The translations under genes were made by a program, and so were the position numbers. This document shows, piece after piece, positions 49,402 through 57,524 of a stretch of 64,000 nt of DNA. Each line of letters starts with the position of its first letter. Positions within the stretch are counted from its first letter, which is position 1. This stretch comes from JAOPZW01 sp963788935 (lineage in GTDB: Bacteria; Actinomycetota; Thermoleophilia; Solirubrobacterales; Solirubrobacteraceae): the NCBI GenBank assembly GCA_963788935.1, contig CAWBIM010000004.1:372001-436000 (forward strand), read 5' to 3'. The notes beneath the pieces are model-generated. The model saw nothing but the letters and a program-made list of their open reading frames with translations, was not told where the DNA came from and searched no databases.

Positions 49402-51711
49402 CGCCGTGACCACGGTCTCGGTCGAGATCGCCGGCAGCGAGATCTCGTTCGAGACGGGCAAGATGGCCCGGCAGGCGTCCGGAGCGGTCGTCGTCCGCCA
49501 GGGCGACACGATGGTCCTCAGCACCGCGACCATCGGCAACCTCCGCGACGTCGACTTCCTCCCGCTGACGGTGGATGTCGAGGAGCGCATGTACGCCGCG
49601 GGCAAGATCCCCGGCTCCTTCTTCAAGCGCGAGGGTCGTGCCGGTGAGAAGGGCACCCTGACCGCGCGCATGATCGACCGCCCGATCCGCCCGCTCTTCC
49701 CGAAGGGCTGGCACTTCGAGACGCAGCTGGTGAACATGCCGCTGAGCGTCGACCACGAGCACCCCTACGACGTGCTCGCGATGAACGGCGCCTCCGCGGC
49801 GCTGATGCTCTCGCCGGTCCCGCTCGCCGCGCCCGTCGGCGCCGTGCGCATCGGCAAGATCGACGGCAACTTCGTCGTCAACCCGAGCGAGGCCGACCTC
49901 GTCGACAACACCGACCTCGACCTGGTCGTCGCCGGCACCGACGAGGCCATCCTCATGGTCGAGGCGGGCGCCAACGAGGTGTCCGAGGCCGAGATGCTCG
50001 ACGCGCTCGACATCGCCCACTCGGAGATCAAGAAGCTCTGCGCCCTGCAGCGCGAGCTGGCCGAGAAGGCCGGCAAGGAGAAGCTCGCGATCGAGGCGCC
50101 GCAGGTCGACGAGGACCTCGTCCGCCAGATCGCCGAGAGCCACGGCCTCTCGCTCGACGAGGCCACCTCGGTCGAGGACAAGCTCGCCCGCCAGGCCGCG
50201 ACGAAGGCTCGTCGAGGAGGCCGTGCTCGAGCAGTACAGCGGCGACCCCGAGGCCGACACGTACGCCGAGTTCCGCCAGCGCGCGCAGCTCGCGTTCGAC
50301 CGCCTCGAGAAGACGATCATCCGCGAGCGCATCGCCAAGCAGAAGCGCCGTCCCGACGGCCGCGGCGAGCGCGAGATCCGGCCGATCTCGATCGAGGTCG
50401 GCGTCGCGCCGCGCACGCACGGCTCGGCCCTCTTCACCCGCGGCCAGACGCAGGCGCTGTCCGTCGCCGCGCTCGGCACGCTGAAGGAGGAGATGCGCCT
50501 CGACACCCTCGGGCTCGAGACGCAGAAGTTCTACTGGCACCACTACAACTTCCCGCCGTTCTCGGTGGGCGAGGCCGGCTTCATGCGCGGCCCGAAGCGC
50601 CGTGACATCGGCCACGGCGCGCTGGCCGAGCGTGCGCTCGTGCCGGTGGTCCCGAGCACCGAGGAGTTCCCGTACACGATCCGCGTCGTGTCGGACATCC
50701 TCGAGTCCAACGGCTCGTCCTCGATGGCCTCGGTGTGCGGCTCCTCGCTGGCGCTGATGGACGCGGGCGTGCCGATCAAGCAAGCCGGTCGCGGGCATCG
50801 CGATGGGCCTCATCAAGGAGGGCGACGACTACACCGTCCTCACCGACATCGCGGGCGTGGAGGACCACCTCGGCGACATGGACTTCAAGGTCGCCGGCAC
50901 CGAGGACGGGATCACCGCCCTCCAGATGGACATCAAGATCACGGGCGTGACCTTCGACATCCTGCGCGACGCGCTCGCGCAGGCCAAGGATGCCCGCCTG
51001 TCGATCCTCGAGAAGATGCACGAGGCGATCGCCGCGCCGCGCACGGAGCTCTCGCCCCACGCGCCGCGGATCCTCACCGTCAAGATCGACCCGGACAAGA
51101 TCGGCCTGCTCATCGGCAAGGGTGGCGAGACCATCCGCGCCCTGCAGGACGAGTACGAGTCCCAGATCGACGTCAACGACGAGGGCCAGGTGCTCGTCTA
51201 CTCGCGCAGCGGTGAGCTGGGCGACGCGCTCGCCGAGCGCATCCGCAGCATGACCAAGGAGGTCGAGGTCGGCGACGAGTACACCGGCAAGGTCGTCAAG
51301 ACGACCACGTTCGGCGCGTTCGTCGAGCTCGCCAAGGGCACCGACGGCCTGCTGCACATCTCGAACATCGCCCCGGGCGAGCGCCCGGCGACGGTCGAAG
51401 AGGTGCTCAACAAGGGCGACGAGGTGTCCGTCCGCGTGGTCGAGGTCGACCGCGAGCGCGGCCGCATCGGCCTGCGCCTCGCCGACGACCCGGACATCGC
51501 CGGCAAGACCAAGGAGGAGCTCTCCTCGGTCGGCACGGGCGGCGGCAACGGCGGCGGCCCGCGCCGCGACCGCGACCGTGGCCCGCGTGGCGGCGGTGAC
51601 CGCGGCCCGCGCGGCGACCGCGACCGCGCCCCGCGCGGCGACCGCGAGCCGCGCGGCTCGGGCCGCCCGCGGCACCGCAGCGGCTCCGACCGCGACCCCG
51701 ACCGCGGCTAG
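49391..51711 (+). CDS. pnp: Polyribonucleotide nucleotidyltransferase (two frameshifts in this sequence)
   Basis: About 772 residues after repair; phosphorolytic 3-to-5 exonuclease of the degradosome. The first RNase PH domain includes RPIRPLFPKGWHFETQ, and the second has RPDGRGEREIRPISIE, QTQALSVAALGT and VCGSSLALMDAGVPI. KH (IGLLIGKGGETIRALQ) and S1 (GDEYTGKVVKTTTFGAFVEL) follow. The frame breaks at about 50205-50208 (AAGG) and 50781-50784 (CAAG); both are +1, and the length is 3n+2. A 45-residue Arg/Gly/Asp-rich RGG-like tail ends the protein and is not part of the standard family. ATG at 49391. Confidence 0.93.
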
Positions 51712-51726
51712 CGCCGCGTTCGCGCA

Positions 51727-53025
51727 TTGCTCGAAGAGCATCGCCTGACGGAGCTCGAGTCGGGCGTCCGGATCGTCACGGAGCACATGGACTCCGTGCG
51801 ATCCGTGGCGCTCGGCTTCTGGATCGGCACGGGCTCGTCCGCCGAGGACGTGCCCGAGGCCGGCCTGTCGCACCTCATCGAGCACATGCTGTTCCGCGGC
51901 ACCGAGCGCTACGGCTCCCTGCAGATCGACCAGCTGTTCGACGCCATGGGCGCCGAGCTGAACGCGGGCACGGGCAAGGAGACGACGTCGGTCTACGCGC
52001 GGGTGCTCGACGTGCACCTCGCCGAGGCGTTCGACGTGATGGCCGACATGGTGTGGCGCCCGCGCTTCGATGCCGACGAGCTCGCCCAGGAGCGCGAGAT
52101 CGTCCTCGAGGAGATCGCCATGTACGAGGACGACCCCCAGGACAAGGTGTTCGACGTCCTGGGCGAGGCCGTCTTCGGCGATCACCCGCTCGGGCGGGCG
52201 ATCATCGGGCGGGCCGAGGTCGTCGGCGGCGCGGTCCCGCCCGCGCTGCGGGCGTTCCACGAGGCGCGCTACGTCCCCCGCAACGTCGTGATCGCGGCGG
52301 CCGGCTCGGTCGACCACGACGCGCTCGTCGAGCTCGTCCGGGCCTCCGGGGTCGAGCGCCCCGGCGCGAGCACTCCGGCGCTGCCGGAGGCGCCCTCGGC
52401 CGACCCGCCGCGGATGCGCTTCGTCGCCAAGGAGACCGAGCAGTACCACGTCTGCCTCGGCGCGCCCGGGATCCCGCGGGACGACGAGCGCCGCTTCGCG
52501 CTGCGCGTCCTCGACAACATCCTCGGCGGCACCTCGTCGTCGCGGCTGTTCCAGGAGGTCCGCGAGAAGCGGGGCCTGGCGTACAACGTCTACTCCTTCC
52601 AGTCCATGTACGCCGGGACCGGCCAGGTCGGGCTCTACCTCGGCACGCGGCCGGACAACGTCGTGCGCGCGATGGGCGTGGTGGCCGACGAGCTCGTGCG
52701 CCTGCGCGAGGACCCGGCCAGCGCCGACGAGCTCCAGCGCTCCAAGGAGAATGTCAAGGGGCGGATCGTCCTGTCGCTCGAGTCGACGACGGCCCGGATG
52801 AACCGCCTGGGCGCGTCGGTGCTGGCCGACATGCCGCTGCTGAGCGTCGACGACGTCATCGAGCGCATCGACGCCGTGACGCTCGACGACATCGCCGTGC
52901 TCGCCCACGACCTGTTCGCGCCCGAGCGCATGAGCGCCGCGGGCATCGGCGCCGACGCGTCGGCGTTCCGCCGCGCGCTCGAGCCGATCTCGCCCGCCCT
53001 GGTGAACGGGGTCGGCGTCGGGTGA
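51727..53025 (+). CDS. M16-family zinc metallopeptidase (processing-peptidase-like)
   Basis: 432 residues. The inverted zinc motif HxxEH is in GLSHLIEHMLFRGT, with the distal Glu in the following ETTSVYARVLDVHLAEAFDV to EIVLEEIAMYED region. The C-terminal half has ILGGTSSSRLFQEVREKRGLAYNVYSF. The start is TTG at 51727, 15 bases after pnp, whose neighbour it commonly is. It degrades peptides; no signal peptide. Confidence 0.9.
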   Translation: MLEEHRLTELESGVRIVTEHMDSVRSVALGFWIGTGSSAEDVPEAGLSHLIEHMLFRGTERYGSLQIDQLFDAMGAELNAGTGKETTSVYARVLDVHLAEAFDVMADMVWRPRFDADELAQEREIVLEEIAMYEDDPQDKVFDVLGEAVFGDHPLGRAIIGRAEVVGGAVPPALRAFHEARYVPRNVVIAAAGSVDHDALVELVRASGVERPGASTPALPEAPSADPPRMRFVAKETEQYHVCLGAPGIPRDDERRFALRVLDNILGGTSSSRLFQEVREKRGLAYNVYSFQSMYAGTGQVGLYLGTRPDNVVRAMGVVADELVRLREDPASADELQRSKENVKGRIVLSLESTTARMNRLGASVLADMPLLSVDDVIERIDAVTLDDIAVLAHDLFAPERMSAAGIGADASAFRRALEPISPALVNGVGVG

Positions 53026-53038
53026 GCGGGGCCGGGGC

Positions 53039-53695
53039 GTGAGCGACGGGCCGATCCGCGTCGGCGTCGCCGGCGCCGCGGGCCGGATGGGCCAGTCGGT
53101 GTGCGCGGCGGTCGAGGCGGCCGACGACCTCGTCCTGGCCGCGCGCGCGGATCCGGCGCTCGGGGTCGAGCTCGCCGACATCCTCGGTGACGTCGACGTC
53201 GTCGTGGACTTCACCGTGCCGGAGACCGCCCTCGAGAACGCGCGGGCCTGCGTCCGCGCCGGGGTCCACGTCGTCGTCGGCACGACCGGCTGGGACCCGG
53301 GGCAGCTCGCGGGGGAGACCGGCGGCGGGAACGTCTTCGTCGCTCCGAACTTCGCGATCGGCGCCGTCCTCATGATGCAGTTCGCCGCGCAGGCGTCGAA
53401 GCACATGGCGAAGGCCGAGATCATCGAGCTCCATCACGACCGCAAGGTCGACGCCCCGAGCGGCACCGCGGCGCGCACGGCGGACCTCATGGACGGCGAC
53501 GTGCCGATCCACTCCGTCCGCCTGCCCGGGCTCGTCGCCCACCAGGAGGTCATCCTCGGCGACGTCGGTCAGACGCTGACGATCCGCCACGACTCGATGG
53601 ACCGGACGTCGTTCATGCCCGGCGTGCTGCTGGCCGTCCGCCGGGTCGCGGACCTCGACACGTCGCCGGTGATCGGGCTCGAGCACCTGCTGTGA
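53039..53695 (+). CDS. dapB: 4-hydroxy-tetrahydrodipicolinate reductase
   Basis: 218 residues, short for the family (about 245). The NAD(P) motif VGVAGAAGRMGQSV and the signature ELHHDRKVDAPSGTA (catalytic His-His and Lys) are intact, as is VVVGTTGW. It acts in lysine/diaminopimelate synthesis after DapA, whose gene lies 6 kb away. GTG at 53039. Its stop overlaps the GNAT gene. Confidence 0.92.
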   Translation: MSDGPIRVGVAGAAGRMGQSVCAAVEAADDLVLAARADPALGVELADILGDVDVVVDFTVPETALENARACVRAGVHVVVGTTGWDPGQLAGETGGGNVFVAPNFAIGAVLMMQFAAQASKHMAKAEIIELHHDRKVDAPSGTAARTADLMDGDVPIHSVRLPGLVAHQEVILGDVGQTLTIRHDSMDRTSFMPGVLLAVRRVADLDTSPVIGLEHLL

Positions 53696-54144
53696 TCCGG
53701 CCGGCGACCGAGGCCGACGCCCCGTCGCTCGCGCAGGTCCAGGTCCGCGGCTGGTGGCGCACCTACGCGGACTTCATCCCGCCGGACAAGATGCCCGAGC
53801 ACGACGCCTGCCTCGGGCGCTGGCGGGAGGCGATTCCCGGCGGCGGCGTGCGGGTGTTCGACCAGGACGGCACCGTCGCGGGCTACGCGTACGTCCGGGG
53901 CGACGAGCTCGCGTCGCTGTACGTCGACCCGCCCGCCCAGGGCGCGGGCGTCGGGACGCTGCTGCTCGCCGACGCGGTGGAGCGCCTCCGCGCCGACGGC
54001 CACGCACGCGCCTGGCTCGTCGTCTACGCCGACAACGAGCGCGGCCGCGGGTTCTACGAGCGTCACGGCTGGCAGCGCGTCGGCGACCTCCTCGGCGTCG
54101 GCGTCTGGCGGGCGCCCGGCCTGCGCTACGAGCGCGCGCTGTGA
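53692..54144 (+). CDS. GNAT-family N-acetyltransferase
   Basis: 150 residues. It starts IRPATEADAPSLAQVQVRGW; the acetyl-CoA loop is LYVDPPAQGAGVGTLLLADA and the closing strand LVVYADNERGRGFYERHGW. GTG at 53692 overlaps dapB and the stop overlaps the next gene. The substrate is unknown; the RimI-like style is common for stand-alone GNATs. Confidence 0.87.
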   Translation: MIRPATEADAPSLAQVQVRGWWRTYADFIPPDKMPEHDACLGRWREAIPGGGVRVFDQDGTVAGYAYVRGDELASLYVDPPAQGAGVGTLLLADAVERLRADGHARAWLVVYADNERGRGFYERHGWQRVGDLLGVGVWRAPGLRYERAL

Positions 54145-54497
54145 GCGTCCTCGTCGCCGTCACCGATCACGCGGTGGAGCGCTTCCGCCAGCGGGTCGGC
54201 GGCCGGACGGGCGAGGTCGACGCGCGCCCCGAGATCGCCACGCGCGTGGCCCGCGCATGGGACGCCGGGCGCGTGAGCGAGGAGGCGCCGGACGGCCGGA
54301 CGCCGCTCGCCCGGGGCACGATCTACGTCCGCGACCTCGTCGACCGCTCGCTCGTCTTCGTGTGCCGTCACGACCGCGCCGCGCGCGAGGTCGTCGTGGT
54401 GACGCTGTGGGAGCACGAGGGCGGCCCGGCGCCGCCGCGGGTGCCCCGGCGGTTCACCGACGCACTGCGCGATCGCCCGCCGCGGTCGGGCGGCTGA
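54141..54497 (+). CDS. Small conserved-type protein of unknown function
   Basis: 118 residues, GTG at 54141 overlapping the GNAT stop (GTGA). It begins VAVTDHAVERFRQRVGGRT, a pattern recalling DUF4258-type small proteins in which a His-Ala and Arg-x-x-x-Arg lie near the start, then GTIYVRDLVDRSLVFVCRHD and VVVVTLWEHEG. The resemblance is weak and no function is assigned. Translational coupling suggests it is expressed with dapB. Confidence 0.65.
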   Translation: MSVLVAVTDHAVERFRQRVGGRTGEVDARPEIATRVARAWDAGRVSEEAPDGRTPLARGTIYVRDLVDRSLVFVCRHDRAAREVVVVTLWEHEGGPAPPRVPRRFTDALRDRPPRSGG

Positions 54498-54594
54498 CGT
54501 CTGGGTGCTGACGCTCCCGCGGGCAGTTGCCCGCCGTCGCGGGCAGCGCTACGTTGCGATGAAGCGCACGCACCAGAACGACAGGAGGCAGGGT

Positions 54595-55077
54595 ATGCCC
54601 TTCAGGACGCACGTTCTCGTCGTGGCGAGCCAGACGGTCGACTCGCCTGACCTGATGACCGCGCTCCAGGCGCGCTCCGGGCAGGGGCCGATCCACGTCA
54701 CGATCCTGTCCCCGGTGCTGTATTCCGAGCGCGAGGCCGCGCGGGCGCGTCTGGACGCGGCGTGCGCCGCGCTGCGCGAGCAGGACATCGAGTGCGAGGG
54801 CGTCCTCGGGGACGCCGACCCGGTGGTCGCCGTGCAAGAGCTCTGGAACCCGGGCCGCTTCGACGAGATCGTCGTCTCGACGTTCGCCACCGGCGCGTCG
54901 CGGTGGATGCAGGTCGACCTGCCGCACCGCGTCGCGAAGCTGACGGACTGCACCGTGCGCCACGTCGAGAGCCGGCCGGTGGCGGCGCCGGCGCCGACGG
55001 TCGCGCCGCCCGAGCCGCCCGGGCTGCTCGAGTCGGCGATGGGCCTGCTGCGCACGGGCACGCGCGGCACGAGCTGA
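54595..55077 (+). CDS. Universal-stress-like alpha/beta protein
   Basis: 160 residues. ATG at 54595 is chosen because it follows AGGAGG; a TACGTT -10 box lies at 54550-54555. FRTHVLVVASQTVDSPDLMT, then HVTILSPVLYS, and GDADPVVAVQELWNPGRFDE with IVVSTFATGASRW resemble a UspA-type Rossmann-like domain found in Actinobacteria. The C-terminus is a Pro/Ala linker and short helix. The gene's TGA lies inside a perfect hairpin. Confidence 0.65.
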   Translation: MPFRTHVLVVASQTVDSPDLMTALQARSGQGPIHVTILSPVLYSEREAARARLDAACAALREQDIECEGVLGDADPVVAVQELWNPGRFDEIVVSTFATGASRWMQVDLPHRVAKLTDCTVRHVESRPVAAPAPTVAPPEPPGLLESAMGLLRTGTRGTS

Positions 55078-55095
55078 GCCGGGCACCCGGCTCAG
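55074..55095. terminator. Perfect hairpin holding both convergent stop codons
   Basis: CTGAGCCGGG (55074-55083) and CCCGGCTCAG (55086-55095) form a perfect 10-base inverted repeat around CA. The left arm contains the TGA of the plus-strand gene, and the right arm contains the TGA of the minus-strand gene. It is a compact bidirectional terminator without a T tract. Confidence 0.6.
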
Positions 55096-55514
55096 AGGAA
55101 CGTCTCGCGCGAGCGGACCATCGCCGCCGCGCGGGTGAGCGCCGCCGCCACCGCGTCGCCGTCGGGCACGCGGAGCGTGACGACCTCCGCCGCGACGTCG
55201 AGGTCCCAGGCGAGGCGGTCGAGCGGGAACTCGCGCGCCTCGAGGACCTTCGCCAGCCACGCGACCTGCTCCTCGATCGAGGCGTAGGCGCGCGTGTCGA
55301 GGACGGCCCAGTTGACGAGGTACTGGTTGTCGTGCCGGCACCACTGCTCGCCGGCCGCGCCGTAGCGCTCGTCCTCGTCGGGGTACTCGGCGCGGTAGCG
55401 CGCGCAGATCTCGGTCGCGAGCGCCTCGAGGTCGACCTCGGTGCCGTCGGCCAGCTCGGCGCGGCGGGGCGGCGGGCGGCCCGACGGCGGTGCGGGCCGG
55501 GGCCGGGCGCTCAC
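55092..55514 (-). CDS. Conserved-type hypothetical protein
   Basis: 140 residues, GTG at 55514 overlapping the ABM stop (GTGA). It has a Pro/Arg-rich N-terminus, then LATEICARYRAEYPDEDERYG, WCRHDNQYLVNWAVLDTRAY and EEQVAWLAKVLEAREFPLDR. The middle is rich in Trp, Tyr and acidic residues. No known family recognised by eye. It is the last gene in the leftward ligase transcription unit. Confidence 0.65.
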   Translation of the reverse strand: MSARPRPAPPSGRPPPRRAELADGTEVDLEALATEICARYRAEYPDEDERYGAAGEQWCRHDNQYLVNWAVLDTRAYASIEEQVAWLAKVLEAREFPLDRLAWDLDVAAEVVTLRVPDGDAVAAALTRAAAMVRSRETFL

Positions 55515-55819
55515 TCGGCGACGACCTCGTAGGTGTGCAGGTGCTCGAGGCGCTCGAGCTTGATGGCCGCGTCCAGGCCGGGGTCGATGCGCCCGTGGGA
55601 GACCTCGTGCTCGCGGCTTCGCATGTAGGCGGTGAAGTGCGCGCGCGTGTCCCAGCGCGACACCATCACGAGCTCGCCGGGGTCGCGGTCGGACTGCCAG
55701 ACCTGCAGGTCGACGAAGCCCTCGAACGCGTCGACGAGGCCGGCCCGGTCGCGGAAGGCCGACACGAGCTCGGGCGCGCGGTCGGGGTCGATCCGCAGGC
55801 GTGAGAGCGACACGTACAT
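55511..55819 (-). CDS. Antibiotic-biosynthesis-monooxygenase (ABM) domain protein
   Basis: 102 residues: MYVSLSRLRIDPDRAPELVS, FVDLQVWQSDRDPGELVMVS, then RWDTRAHFTAYMRSREH, the ABM ferredoxin-like fold. ATG at 55819 is a natural start. As sequenced, the acyl-CoA ligase frame runs into it without a stop. One G less in GGGG (minus strand of 55836-55839) would end the ligase at the TAG at 55833-55831. The function of such small ABM proteins is variable. Confidence 0.75.
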   Translation of the reverse strand: MYVSLSRLRIDPDRAPELVSAFRDRAGLVDAFEGFVDLQVWQSDRDPGELVMVSRWDTRAHFTAYMRSREHEVSHGRIDPGLDAAIKLERLEHLHTYEVVAE

Positions 55820-57433
55820 GGGCCCGCAGGCTACTCCCCGCGCCGGCGGCCGCGCCGGCGTCAGGGGGATCGGCTCGCGCGCGCGGTCGCGCTCGCGCTG
55901 CGCGAGCACGCGGCGCAGGATCTTCCCGGACGGCGACTTGGGGATCTCCGCGAGGACCTCGACGGCGCGCACGCGCTTGTGCGGGGCGACCCGCTCGCGC
56001 ACCCACGCCTCGACCTCGTCGGGCGAGAGGCCGGCCTCGGCGACGACGAACGCCTTGGGGACCTCGCCGGCCTCCTCGTCCGGGATGCCGATCACCGCCG
56101 CGTCGGTGATCCGGGGATGTGAGACGAGCAGCGCCTCGAGCTCCGCCGGCGCGACCTGGAAGCCCTTGTACTTGATGAGCTCCTTGACCCGGTCCACGAT
56201 CGTGAACCAGCCGTCGCCGTCGACGGTCGCCACGTCGCCGGTCCGCAGCCAGCCGTCGACGAGCGTCGCCGCGGTCGCGTCGGGGTTGCGCAGGTAGCCC
56301 TGCATGACCTGCGGCCCGCGGATCCACAGCTCGCCGCGCTCGCCCTCGGGGACGTCCTCGTCGGTCAGCGGATCGACGAGCCGGCACTCCGTCCCGGCCG
56401 CCAGCCGGCCGATCGAGCCCATGCGCGCGCCCGCGTCCTCGTCGGCCGTGATGTGGGTCACCGGGCTGCACTCGGTCATGCCGTAGCCCTGGGCGACGGG
56501 CGCTCCGACGCGCTCGGCGCAGGCCCGCGCGAGGTCGTCGCCGAGCGGCGCGGCGCCGGAGAAGACGACCTCGAGCGCCGAGAGGTCGTGCCGGTCGACC
56601 GCCGGGTGCTTGGCCAGCGCGAGCACGACCGGGGGCACGACGTACGCCCGCGTGATGCGCCGTTCCTCGAGCAGCGCCAGGCACGGCTCGAGCTCGAAGC
56701 GGGGCATCGTCACGATCGTCGCGCCCTGGCGCAGCCCGAGGTCGAGGATCACCGTCATCCCGTAGATGTGGAAGAACGGCAGGAACCCGAGCGTCGTGTC
56801 GTCGGCGTCGACCCGGTGCGCGGCGAGCGTCTGCAGGATGTTCGCCACGAGGTTGCGGTGCGTGAGCACGACGCCCTTCGGGACGCCGCTCGTCCCGCTC
56901 GAGTACGGCAGCGCGGCGGTGTCGCCGGCCGCGGCGCCGCCCAGGCCGGCGGGCGAGGCGGCGAGCAGCTCCGCGAGCGGAGTGGCGCCCGGCGCGGCGC
57001 CGAGGACGACGACCTCGTCCACGCCGGCGGCCTCGGCCGCGGGCATCACCCGGTCGAGGAAGGGCGGGACGGTGAAGACGATGCGCGCGCGACTGTCGCG
57101 GAGCTGGGCGAGGATCTCGTCGGCGGTGTAGAGCGAGTTGAGCGTCGTGACGGCCGCGCCGGCGGCGAGCGCGCCGTGGAAGACGATCGCCCACTCGGGC
57201 ACGTTCGGGCAGCAGATCGCGACGACGTCGCCGCGGCCGATCCCACGGCCGGCCAGGCCGCCGGCGAGACGGGCGACACCGTCCGCGAGCTCGCCGTAGG
57301 TCAGGACGCGCCCGGTCGGGCCGTCCACGAGCGCCGGACGGTCGGCCCGCGCGCTCGCGTGCTCGAGGACGAACGCGGGCAGCGAGACGTCCGGGACCTC
57401 GACGTCCGCCAGGGGACTGCGGTGGATCATCAT
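55511..57433 (-). CDS. AMP-forming acyl-CoA/4-coumarate-CoA-like ligase, in frame with ABM domain as sequenced
   Basis: Adenylate-forming ligase of about 535 residues that activates a carboxylic acid to a CoA thioester. The ATP motif is YSSGTSGVPKGVVLTHRNL; the A5 region QGYGMTECSPV; A7 WLRTGDVATVDGDG; A8 KELIKYKGFQVAPAELE; and the catalytic Lys near PKSPSGKILRRVL. The layout matches 4-coumarate-CoA or medium-chain acid ligases. The open frame continues through a Pro/Arg linker into the ABM domain, total 640 residues. The fusion may be real or an extra-G artefact. ATG at 57433 follows GAGAGGAGAGG. The substrate is unknown. Confidence 0.85.
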   Translation of the reverse strand: MMIHRSPLADVEVPDVSLPAFVLEHASARADRPALVDGPTGRVLTYGELADGVARLAGGLAGRGIGRGDVVAICCPNVPEWAIVFHGALAAGAAVTTLNSLYTADEILAQLRDSRARIVFTVPPFLDRVMPAAEAAGVDEVVVLGAAPGATPLAELLAASPAGLGGAAAGDTAALPYSSGTSGVPKGVVLTHRNLVANILQTLAAHRVDADDTTLGFLPFFHIYGMTVILDLGLRQGATIVTMPRFELEPCLALLEERRITRAYVVPPVVLALAKHPAVDRHDLSALEVVFSGAAPLGDDLARACAERVGAPVAQGYGMTECSPVTHITADEDAGARMGSIGRLAAGTECRLVDPLTDEDVPEGERGELWIRGPQVMQGYLRNPDATAATLVDGWLRTGDVATVDGDGWFTIVDRVKELIKYKGFQVAPAELEALLVSHPRITDAAVIGIPDEEAGEVPKAFVVAEAGLSPDEVEAWVRERVAPHKRVRAVEVLAEIPKSPSGKILRRVLAQRERDRAREPIPLTPARPPARGVACGPMYVSLSRLRIDPDRAPELVSAFRDRAGLVDAFEGFVDLQVWQSDRDPGELVMVSRWDTRAHFTAYMRSREHEVSHGRIDPGLDAAIKLERLEHLHTYEVVAE

Positions 57434-57524
57434 CCTCTCCTCTCTCGGCGCCGCCCCGCAGCGATCGCCGAGGATCCTCTCAGCATTCGCGCGGCCGGTG
57501 GAGGAGAACGGGCGGGCGAGCGCC

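Noticed and set aside
40036..50784. Programmed +1 ribosomal frameshifting in infB and pnp
   Set aside because: No shared slippery codon-stop context, sites fall in unrelated positions, and nonessential genes show the same +1 sign. Insertion errors explain all cases.
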